Positions 1-7,499 of a stretch of 64,000 bases of DNA are shown one piece after another. Positions within the stretch are counted from its first letter, which is position 1. Every line of letters begins with the position of its first letter. The notes beneath the pieces were generated by a model. It was not told the DNA's origin. It made no database searches and saw nothing but the letters and a program-made list of their open reading frames with translations. The DNA lies in NCBI RefSeq assembly GCF_001623875.1, contig NZ_LWAE01000009.1:123935-187934 (forward strand). Reading direction: 5' to 3'. A program made the position numbers and the translations under genes. The stretch comes from Clostridium magnum DSM 2767. GTDB lineage: Bacteria; Bacillota; Clostridia; Clostridiales; Clostridiaceae.

Positions 1-1655
1 CTAAACATAAAGCCTTTTGATTCATTATCGTCAATAACAACCATAACTCTTGAAAATTCTAGTCCCTTAACACCTTGATGAGTTGCAAAACTAGTTTTAT
101 TACTAATATATTCATCATACTTCACAATTTCGTTAAAAGAAATCAAAAGTGCTTTTTCCCAAGCATCAGTTACTTCATTCTGACTTGATTCTTTAGTATC
201 TTCGTTTTTTTCAATATTTCTACTAACTATCGAGTATAGATTATCAGGGATTATAAACAATTCACTTTGCATTATACATTTTAATATTTCTATACCATTA
301 GTGCCTTGGTCGTTTTTCCAAAGAGATAATAATTTATCTACCCCTTCTTGTGCTTTTTGGATTAACAATAATTGATTTTCTTTTTCATCCTTCATCTTCT
401 TTGTTTGTAAAAGAGGTGAATATTGGCGTATTATTTTTGCAATGCTAAACTTATCATTTATTTTATTTGCCCTAAATAAAGGTACTATGATTCTAGTAAA
501 AAATTGCATTCCTGGCAAAGAACCATCTAATATACCTGTTTTTAAAGAATCAACAGCATATAAAGTCTCAAATAGGTTTGAAAAACCTAATCTTCTAGCA
601 GCCATTTGATGTTCTAATGTTAACATTTTATAATCATACTTATCTCCAGCCCACTTCTCATCACTACAGATAATAGACATTTTTTCTGCTATTTCTTTTT
701 CAATTTTTTCTTTATCTTCATTACAGCTTGCTATAAAGATTCTAACAAATCCATCTGTTTTATCTGATCTAGACACTTGTTCCTTACCATCAACCGTTTC
801 TCTAATTTTATTAATTAATTTAACAACTCTTTTGCAACAACGATGATTCATTACTTTTTCCGGCTTTCCCCAGTTCTCAGGAATATTTGTTCCCAAGTCA
901 GTTTTTCCGTCAAAGTATATACGTTGCATTGTATCCCCAAATAAACCAAGTGCAAATTTATCGCAACGATTGTTTTGCATCTTAAAAAAAGCTTCAATTA
1001 ATTCTTTATTTGTATCTTGGCTTTCATCAATTAAAACAAATGGATATTTTTTCATTAAAATCATTTGCATCAAAGGTTTTTCAGAAATAAAGTATGCTCC
1101 TATGCCTATTACTTCACTATGATTCAACGAATCCTTGCTTTTATTATCTCCATTTGGATTATAACTAAACTTTCTTATTTTATCCAAATTGTTTAATCGT
1201 TTAGTTTTGCTCTCAAGCTTTTTTTCACGGTCTCTTGCTGCTTTCGTACCACTTCTTCCATTTTGTAACTGAGTTTTCAATTCAGAAATATCCTTGATTA
1301 ATTCACTTTTAATCCATTCTCTTATGTCGTTTTGAAAAGGCTTAATCAACTCCCATATAAAACTATGAATTGTAGTAATTGAATAAAGTGCATTATAATT
1401 AAGTCTTCTCCTTATCTCATCACAAGCAGCATTAGTATATGTGATTATTGCTATCTGCTGTCTATGACTTCTTAATTCGTATCCGTAGCACAAACTAAAT
1501 TGATTTAAAACATTGACTAAACTTCTGGTTTTTCCAGAACCTGCACCTGCAAAAAGGAAAAAACTCTTTGGTTTCTTTGGATTTAAATATTCGAGAATTT
1601 CATCATCTACATGATTATCTCGATTATTATCTGTCACTATTTCTATGTGTTGCAT
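1..1655 (-). CDS. UvrD/Rep-type superfamily 1 helicase, GajB-like, C-terminus beyond window
   Basis: Reading from the ATG at 1655 the frame stays open to the window edge, so at least 551 residues are present and the C-terminus is missing. Seen: Walker A AGAGSGKT near residue 37, Walker B LIDESQD around residue 210, and the SF1 motif V/VI region (HQGVKGLEF) close to the edge. The start overlaps the stop of the upstream nuclease gene as TAATG, with GGAGGA just before it, so the two are translationally coupled. An OLD/TOPRIM nuclease followed by a UvrD helicase is the gene pair of the Gabija anti-phage system. The known GajB is about 490 residues, so this one is longer. Function in defence is inferred from the pairing. 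Confidence 0.85.
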   Translation of the reverse strand, partial: MQHIEIVTDNNRDNHVDDEILEYLNPKKPKSFFLFAGAGSGKTRSLVNVLNQFSLCYGYELRSHRQQIAIITYTNAACDEIRRRLNYNALYSITTIHSFIWELIKPFQNDIREWIKSELIKDISELKTQLQNGRSGTKAARDREKKLESKTKRLNNLDKIRKFSYNPNGDNKSKDSLNHSEVIGIGAYFISEKPLMQMILMKKYPFVLIDESQDTNKELIEAFFKMQNNRCDKFALGLFGDTMQRIYFDGKTDLGTNIPENWGKPEKVMNHRCCKRVVKLINKIRETVDGKEQVSRSDKTDGFVRIFIASCNEDKEKIEKEIAEKMSIICSDEKWAGDKYDYKMLTLEHQMAARRLGFSNLFETLYAVDSLKTGILDGSLPGMQFFTRIIVPLFRANKINDKFSIAKIIRQYSPLLQTKKMKDEKENQLLLIQKAQEGVDKLLSLWKNDQGTNGIEILKCIMQSELFIIPDNLYSIVSRNIEKNEDTKESSQNEVTDAWEKALLISFNEIVKYDEYISNKTSFATHQGVKGLEFSRVMVVIDDNESKGFMF

Positions 1656-3964
1656 TATACTTCCTCCATCATAGTTGATTCAAGTTTTCCCATATCAATA
1701 TCAAATTCCTTTTGCCTTATACATATTTCGGTTTCCAACCAGTCTAACCCCTCCTCTATATATGAAGGCGGATTATATTTTTCGGGGTCTGTTGCATGCA
1801 GAAGATCTAGTGCAAATGCTGCTTTTTTTGAGCTACTTCCCCTAATTATATCAAAAAAAGCTTTTTTAAGTTCATCCACTGAAGTATTTGAATTAATTGC
1901 ATTTTTGAATTCTTCTATCCACCCACTAGTTTCACTAATATTTTTGAATAGTTGAATATTGTTACACACCAAAGCATCTTCAAATGTATTAAATATAAAC
2001 TCTTCTTCCTTAGACTCTAATTTCAGCATTATAGGAGCTTGATATGCAACTCTTATCGAAAAAAAGTTATCATACTTTTTAACTTTATTTTGAGATGATA
2101 AATCTAACAATTCATCTATTTTCATCTTTTCTGGTATCCAAGTTTTTAATGTTGAATTATTAGTTACTAATCCTTTATTTCGCTCAGGAATTGCCGATTT
2201 ATGATGACCATCCGCTTTTCCTGCATCTAAATCCGTGATAATAAGGCAAGTCATACCTAATTTCTCTACCAATGGGCGTAGCCTATGCGCATGGCTTCCT
2301 CCAATTTCCAATAAAGTTATATAACTTTGATAAAGCTTAGGATAATGATATTTAATAAAATGAGGAACCATAATTCTTTCAGCAGAACCTTCAATTAAAA
2401 TAGCAGCATCAGCAAAAAACAAATCACAATGTGTAGTTTTTAAATATCGTTCTACGAATTTATCTGTATTAGTACCTTCTCCAAAAACATCAGATAAATT
2501 TATTACAACAGTCATTGGTGTCTTTTCGGTACTTTGCGAAGGTATTCTTCTAAAATATCTCAAATTAGCGAAAGAAACCTCATGTGCTATATGACTTGAA
2601 TGAGTACTAACAATTAATTGTGTACAAAAATTTTTTTGTTCTTTCAGAGATTTGTGATTTCGTAAAACATCATAAGCTTTACGAATAAAAACTTGCTGTA
2701 CTTGTGCATGAAGATGTGCTTCTGGTTCTTCTACAAAAACTAGATGAAGTGGTGGAATAAAATAATCATTTAAATCCATATTATTTCTTTTTGCCTCTTT
2801 GCCTACTTGCATCCACTCATCACGGAAACTCATTAACTTAAATACCATAGATATTAAGTTTTGATAGCCAAGTCCGTTATATTGTTCTGGTAATTTAGGA
2901 CTTCTTTCATCATCTAAAACAGCATATTGAACTGCAGAATTATGTTTTAATCCATCCAATGGATTTATTTTAGTAGAAATTGAAATTTTGGGATTGGCAA
3001 CTCCAGGATACCCCAAACTCTCTAATTCTTCTAATGCATCCTTAAACCCTTGCTTTAATTTTTGGTCAAATGCATCTTGGGCATTTTTTATAGCATATAA
3101 TGCTTCTATATCTTCTGGATCTGGCAACTTCATTGGATCTAAATGTTTGTTATAATATTTTCTTAATTGTATAGATAACTTTCCTCTACTAGCCCTTTCA
3201 ATTGAGTTTTCATTTTCTACATCTTCAATATTAACCTCTGGATCTGAAAAACCTCTTTGTGCGTTTATGTTGTCAATTCTAATTAGACCTTTTAAAGGAT
3301 TACCTTCATATGGTTCCGCATTTTCGGATAATTTTTGTGGAGTAACATCTTCTGCTCCATCTGCATTAATTAATTTTAACGGATCAAGAATGTAAGCATT
3401 TACAACAAACTGACTTTCTATCTTCTTCGAAATGTATTCACACAAATTTGAAGGCCATAGATTAAGTTGTTTTTCTTTTACATCGCCATCTTCACAGGTG
3501 GGCACTGTATCTTTTGCTGCTTTATAAGCTAAAAGGTATTCCTTATATAAAATTTCAATATTTTTTGCCTCTAATAATAAACGTACACCAATTAATCCAC
3601 CTGTCCAATCTAATGTTGGAATTAAATGAGTTACATAGTGTATTTCATCATTAGATACACTTATCCAAATATCCAAAGCAGGAAGTATCCCTCGAAATTT
3701 ATCGATAGTTAATTCTTCTAGTCGATTGTCATTTACCCATTTCTCCCCTATTGTATTTAAAACATTCCAATTTGATAATGTAAAATCATTAATTGAGAAT
3801 TTATTTCTATTAATTAAAAATTTCACCAAAGCATCCATAGCTGATGTTTTTCCACTATTGTTTGCACCTATAAATACTGTTTTTTCTTTATCTAGTTCAA
3901 TTCTACATGATTGTAACTTTCTAAAATTTTGTATTTCCAATAATTTAATTATCATATGTTTCAC
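1655..3964 (-). CDS. OLD-family ATPase/TOPRIM nuclease, GajA-like
   Basis: About 769 residues. N-terminal ABC-type ATPase: Walker A IGANNSGKTS near residue 35, and a late Walker B/D-loop segment FVEEPEAHLHAQ around residue 420 followed by STHSSHIAHE. The C-terminal TOPRIM domain shows the conserved acid in LIEGSAERI and the paired acids in ITDLDAGK. This order (ATPase then TOPRIM) is that of OLD nucleases, and with the coupled UvrD helicase it matches GajA. GajA of the reference system is near 580 residues, so a larger ATPase insertion is present. The longest frame begins at 4027, but GAGGAG lies just before a GTG at 3964 and an ATG at 3955, which lead directly into the conserved start MIIKLLEIQNF. 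Predicted to cut phage DNA when nucleotide pools fall, by analogy with Gabija. Confidence 0.82.
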   Translation of the reverse strand: MKHMIIKLLEIQNFRKLQSCRIELDKEKTVFIGANNSGKTSAMDALVKFLINRNKFSINDFTLSNWNVLNTIGEKWVNDNRLEELTIDKFRGILPALDIWISVSNDEIHYVTHLIPTLDWTGGLIGVRLLLEAKNIEILYKEYLLAYKAAKDTVPTCEDGDVKEKQLNLWPSNLCEYISKKIESQFVVNAYILDPLKLINADGAEDVTPQKLSENAEPYEGNPLKGLIRIDNINAQRGFSDPEVNIEDVENENSIERASRGKLSIQLRKYYNKHLDPMKLPDPEDIEALYAIKNAQDAFDQKLKQGFKDALEELESLGYPGVANPKISISTKINPLDGLKHNSAVQYAVLDDERSPKLPEQYNGLGYQNLISMVFKLMSFRDEWMQVGKEAKRNNMDLNDYFIPPLHLVFVEEPEAHLHAQVQQVFIRKAYDVLRNHKSLKEQKNFCTQLIVSTHSSHIAHEVSFANLRYFRRIPSQSTEKTPMTVVINLSDVFGEGTNTDKFVERYLKTTHCDLFFADAAILIEGSAERIMVPHFIKYHYPKLYQSYITLLEIGGSHAHRLRPLVEKLGMTCLIITDLDAGKADGHHKSAIPERNKGLVTNNSTLKTWIPEKMKIDELLDLSSQNKVKKYDNFFSIRVAYQAPIMLKLESKEEEFIFNTFEDALVCNNIQLFKNISETSGWIEEFKNAINSNTSVDELKKAFFDIIRGSSSKKAAFALDLLHATDPEKYNPPSYIEEGLDWLETEICIRQKEFDIDMGKLESTMMEEV

Positions 3965-4466
3965 ACATCTCCTCACCAATAAGATCATGTTCTTTTGTAA
4001 TATTTTTAATAAATTGATATAAAACAATCTTAATTATTTTTAAATAGATCTAACTTGTTTACGTTTTAATGCTTACATTTAACTTATTAAATTTGAAATT
4101 TATGAATATATACCACTATACTACGACCAATTAGCTATCTAAGACTAAGATTATCCGTATCATTCCAAAAATGCAAAATAGTTATTTTACAACTAACTGA
4201 CTATCTTAAACTTTGCCTCCATGTAAAGTAATTCAACACAAACTTTGTAATTCCTTCATAAAATTACAATTTCATAATTACATTATTATAAAAACAAGTT
4301 CTATAAGTCATCTTGCCATAAGCTTGCTAATAAATAACTCTTTTCTCATATCGTTTGATATATAGCTTCTATCGATGCTAACTATCCTCATACTAATTTT
4401 GCTAAAACACTTGATTGTTACTATTCAAATCTATAAAACAATACTATTATTATTCAATATAGTAAA
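3965..4466. other. AT-rich intergenic stretch, no gene seen
   Basis: About 500 bases between the nuclease gene and the XRE gene. No frame of useful length carries a ribosome binding site. It should contain the promoter of the Gabija-like pair, but no convincing -35/-10 pair stands out in this very AT-rich DNA. Confidence 0.5.
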
Positions 4467-4512
4467 AGAGCTAATATGAATAGAGATTTATCGCCTCTTT
4501 CATATTAGCTCT
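4467..4512 (-). terminator. Terminator after the XRE gene
   Basis: Perfect 14-base inverted repeat AGAGCTAATATGAA / TTCATATTAGCTCT with an 18-base loop, followed on the minus strand by a T-rich stretch. It lies 10 bases beyond the XRE stop codon. Confidence 0.7.
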
Positions 4513-4522
4513 AATTTAATAT

Positions 4523-4783
4523 TTATATATTCATGATATCAACATCATTTGTTTCATAAAACAAATCTTCAATTTTTAAATTTATACACTGAGTTCCATT
4601 AGACTTTTCAAATGCACTATTCTCAAAATATTTTTTTATTCTATAACATAAATCAATGTTGGGTGTATCTTCCCCTCGCTCTATTTTACTTATATACTGT
4701 TTAGTGACACCTAGTTCATTAGCGATCATTTGTTGAGTTATACTTAACCTTTTTCTGTATTTTTTCAAATTATTCTCTATCAA
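4523..4783 (-). CDS. XRE-family helix-turn-helix regulator (antitoxin-like)
   Basis: 86 residues. An N-terminal HTH_3 domain spans residues 5-55 (ITQQMIANELGVTKQYISKI is the recognition region), followed by a short acidic tail. The start is a TTG with AAGGG seven bases upstream. The gene lies 11 bases after the YgiT-type zinc-finger gene. In MqsA antitoxins a zinc-binding N-terminal domain and an HTH C-terminal domain are fused; here they look like two separate proteins. Probably a DNA-binding repressor of this small operon. The toxin-antitoxin role is inferred. Confidence 0.78.
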   Translation of the reverse strand: MIENNLKKYRKRLSITQQMIANELGVTKQYISKIERGEDTPNIDLCYRIKKYFENSAFEKSNGTQCINLKIEDLFYETNDVDIMNI

Positions 4784-4794
4784 TACTAAGCCCT

Positions 4795-5037
4795 TTACAT
4801 ATTCTTTAAATCTTCATAATTAGTAATTCTTACAAATTTATCTTCTTGATTATTTTCTTTTTTGATAAATTCATTTTTAATAAACTTTACTATTTTATCA
4901 TCAAAATAATAGTCACCACAGGTTTCACAAAATAGAGCTGGAACATTTCTTATAATGTATTTAACGCCCTTAATATTTCGTTCGTAATTAGTTGTTGTTT
5001 CCTTAATTTTGTTGGTGTCACAAAATGTGCAATTCAT
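4795..5037 (-). CDS. YgiT-type zinc finger protein
   Basis: 80 residues with two CxxC pairs, CTFC near the start and CETC around residue 38, followed by GDYYFDD. This is the layout of the YgiT/MqsA N-terminal zinc domain. It has no HTH of its own; the next gene supplies one. GGAGG lies 11 bases before the ATG. In related loci this domain neutralises the adjacent toxin. Here the likely partner is the DUF4258 protein upstream, inferred from position. Confidence 0.8.
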   Translation of the reverse strand: MNCTFCDTNKIKETTTNYERNIKGVKYIIRNVPALFCETCGDYYFDDKIVKFIKNEFIKKENNQEDKFVRITNYEDLKNM

Positions 5038-5100
5038 AAGATTTGCAACCTCCTTAAAATATCGATATAATATTTAAAATTTTATTTTGTATTTTTTATC

Positions 5101-5134
5101 AATGTAGAAGAAGTTGGTGATCTTCCTCTACATT
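5101..5134 (-). terminator. Hairpin between DUF4258 and YgiT genes
   Basis: Inverted repeat AATGTAGAAGAAG / CTTCCTCTACATT (one G:U or mismatch) with an 8-base loop. On the minus strand it follows the DUF4258 gene and is succeeded by A/T-rich sequence, so it may terminate or attenuate between the two. It shares the motif AATGTAGAG with the promoter-proximal dyad at 5634-5649, so an operator role is also possible. Confidence 0.5.
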
Positions 5135-5261
5135 TGTTATTATCATATTTTAATCTAATATAATTTAATTTAATCACTTTTAGATATATTTATCATAAAT
5201 CATATATACTTATTTTTATTAATTTCCATCAATTACTTTTTAATTTATTATTACTATTAAT

Positions 5262-5600
5262 TTATAATATTCTATTTGGATCTGAAACCGTTCTTCCATC
5301 TTCTTTAAATCTTCGATCTGGTTTATAGACTGTCTTAATTATAATATTATCATTTGATTCCTCATGAATTATTATTACATGATATCTACCATTTGTTTCA
5401 CTGTCTACAAATATGCATATCTTTTCTCCATATCCTTCCCAATAATGAAATTGGATACACTCTCCGATTCTTATAAATTCGTCAAGTATGTTTTCTTCAT
5501 CAAATCCATAAATATCACATTTGTCTAAAGCATGTTGGGTCCATAGTGTCTTTTTAGTGCCTTCTCTTATACAGTTTGTAATGTCTTGAGACGAAACCAT
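5262..5600 (-). CDS. DUF4258 domain protein, probable toxin
   Basis: 112 residues. The sequence has the DUF4258 pattern: a WTQHALDKCD segment near residue 20, a central helix GFDEENILDEFI, then beta strands ending IIIKTVYKPDRRF. DUF4258 proteins are small, RelE/BrnT-like in size and are often paired with YgiT-type zinc-finger and XRE genes in clostridia. AAAGGATG precedes the ATG. The downstream YgiT and XRE genes are on the same strand, 224 bases away. The RNase-like toxin activity is an inference. Confidence 0.75.
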   Translation of the reverse strand: MVSSQDITNCIREGTKKTLWTQHALDKCDIYGFDEENILDEFIRIGECIQFHYWEGYGEKICIFVDSETNGRYHVIIIHEESNDNIIIKTVYKPDRRFKEDGRTVSDPNRIL

Positions 5601-5633
5601 ATTTAGATCATCCTTTCTTAATATATTACTGAC

Positions 5634-5684
5634 GTAGAGACAACTCTACATTATAATTTTATATAATTTTTTGCATTTTGTCAA
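5634..5684 (-). promoter_or_regulatory. Promoter and dyad operator of the DUF4258 gene
   Basis: On the minus strand TTGACA (5679-5684) is followed after 17 bases by TAAAAT (5656-5661). Immediately downstream, at the expected start of transcription, lies the dyad GTAGAG-TTGT-CTCTAC (5634-5649). A dyad at the start site is where the XRE/zinc-finger partner would bind for autoregulation. Confidence 0.6.
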
Positions 5685-5870
5685 CCTATGGGTTTACTTC
5701 CTTTCACTCTCACCTAATTATTCATTTTTATTTAATACTTAGATATTTAATTTATTTAGTCCCTCAATAATTAAAGCTAATATACGATGCATTCTATATA
5801 TTAGCTTCATTTTCAACTTCTATTTTAATATCATTTTTACATCTATTTTAAAACATGTTTATTCTTTATA

Positions 5871-6039
5871 TTAATTTTCTGGGAATCTTAGTTTTGATTT
5901 TTTATACATATTCAGATATTGATTAACCTCTTGAGACTTATCTATAATCACTGCTACAGTTTGTCTATTTATTCCTATAGAATTATTTAGTTCATCTTCT
6001 AATTTTTTCAATTTTATCAGTTAGCTCTCTATTTCTCAT
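5871..6039 (-). pseudogene. Spo0E-like aspartyl-phosphate phosphatase, frameshifted
   Basis: A small gene with GGGAGAG before an ATG at 6039. The frame gives MRNRELTDKIEK and then stops after three more codons. One base fewer in the A6 run at about 6003-6008 joins it to a second frame containing LEDELNNSIG and the Spo0E signature SQEVNQYLNMY, ending at 5871. The joined protein would be about 55 residues, the usual Spo0E size. Spo0E proteins dephosphorylate Spo0A and delay sporulation. Either decay, or a base miscounted in the A-run. Confidence 0.65.
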
Positions 6040-6222
6040 ATCTCTCCCAGTGCTTTTTAAAATTAATATAATCCTTAAATCAATTAGAGAACTATTCAAG
6101 TTTTACTAAATTAAAACCCATTTTAAGTGTATATTTTAAGACACCTCAAACTTATATTGAAAAGTTTAAAACAATTATTATAGTATAATTATTATTATGT
6201 TTCTAATCTCATATAATGGTAT

Positions 6223-7055
6223 TTAAGTCTTCCATGGTATAAATGCTATTTTATTACCTTCTATAGTATATCCGACTAGTAGAAATGCATCATCATATAT
6301 ACCTGAAGAGTATCCTTTAGATATTATCATTGGTTTTACATACTTATTATGAAATTTTCATATATTTTAATATAAGCGCTCAATTGTCCCCAAGCATTTC
6401 TAGCCTTATTTTTAGGTCCTTTAATTTCAATCAACACATCCATATTATCACTAGTATCTGATGCCAAAATATCAACCTTTCCTCCTCCATCCTCAATGCT
6501 ACCTATAAAAACTTCTTGATCAATATATTTCAAATTTAATACATTAAACAAACTATCATTCCAATTTTTTACAATTGCACTTTGTATGTTTTTTTCATAA
6601 TAATTATTACTATAATCTAAGCTATTTATCCAATATCTAAAGTTTTCAGGTACTTCTCCTCTGACTAAATAAATTACATAAGTAAACTTTGAAATATCTA
6701 TATATCTATGTTTCTTATGTAAATATTCTAAAACTTTATAGCAAAGATTATTATTTCCCACAAACTCTTTATAACTACCTATATATTCTTGTATTAAATC
6801 ATTAGCATTTTCATTACTGCTTCCGCATTCGTAAATAATCTTTTCTATATCTCCTCTTTCAAGTAATTTGAAATAATCTATATTTATTAACTCCAACTGT
6901 TTAGTTTTAGTTCTAGTTTGAGTAGCATCTATACTTCCCTTACACTTAGGATATTTAGAGCACCCCCAAAACAAACCGTATTTTCCTTCTTTTAACACCA
7001 TGGTATTTTTACAATTAGGGCACACCTTATTTTCTTCCGTATTATTTACAACCAT
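6223..7055 (-). pseudogene. Topoisomerase-type zinc finger plus PD-(D/E)xK-like nuclease, frameshifted near the end
   Basis: The intact frame (6336-7055) encodes 239 residues. Residues 11-45 form a C4 zinc finger of the topoisomerase type (CPNCKNT then CSKYPKC). Near residues 190-220 a nuclease-like core appears (KVDILASD then LIEIKGPK). It stops at 6336. A different frame carries on without a break to 6223, encoding NKYVKPMIISKGYSSG and ending IAFIPWKT, a natural end for such a domain. One extra A in the run at about 6357-6360 would join them. AGGAGAT precedes the ATG. It may be a restriction or repair-like nuclease, consistent with the accessory setting. Substrate unknown. Confidence 0.65.
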
Positions 7056-7188
7056 TTTTACTATCTCCTATTAAAATTTTATGTAAATAAATTTACATAT
7101 TTGACAATTGTGTATTTACCACACATTTTATTGTTTTCTTTCTATTAAAATTTATTCATACTAATCTAGTAAAATAAGGGTGGATTAT

Positions 7189-7410
7189 ATGCGCAATAGA
7201 AATATTATTGGAAAGAAAATAAAAGAACTTAGAGTTAAAGCTGGTATAACACAGGAAGATCTTACAGCTAGACTTAATGTTTTAGGTGTTGATATTGATA
7301 GGCCTATGATTTCTAAAATTGAAAATAGTTCTAGAGAAATAGTAGATTATGAAATTAAAGCCATTTCTACAGCCCTTAAAGTTTCTATTGATGATTTATT
7401 TAAAAAATAA
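7189..7410 (+). CDS. XRE-family transcriptional regulator
   Basis: 73 residues, a single HTH_3 domain: IIGKKIKELRVKAGITQEDL, then DRPMISKIENSSREI and a short C-terminal helix. Starts at the ATG at 7189 with AAGGGTGG upstream; the GTG at 7180 overlaps that site. It is divergent from the zinc-finger nuclease gene, sharing a 130-base spacer, so it may regulate that gene as well as itself. Target unknown. Confidence 0.75.
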   Translation: MRNRNIIGKKIKELRVKAGITQEDLTARLNVLGVDIDRPMISKIENSSREIVDYEIKAISTALKVSIDDLFKK

Positions 7411-7450
7411 ATTTCATTTGTACTTTTATATTTATTTTTAATATAAAACA

Positions 7451-7485
7451 AGTCAGTAATAAGTAAATTAAACTCATTACTGACT
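7451..7485. terminator. Shared terminator between XRE gene and topB
   Basis: Inverted repeat AGTCAGTAAT / ATTACTGACT, extended inward by imperfect pairs. It sits between two converging genes and can serve both. Confidence 0.65.
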
Positions 7486-7499
7486 ATCTATTTTAGTTG

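Noticed and set aside
3726..4022. 98-codon frame opposite the OLD nuclease gene
   Set aside because: Antisense shadow of a well-supported gene.
4028..4522. Origin-like or phage attachment site in the AT-rich gap
   Set aside because: No DnaA-box cluster, tRNA end or paired repeat visible.
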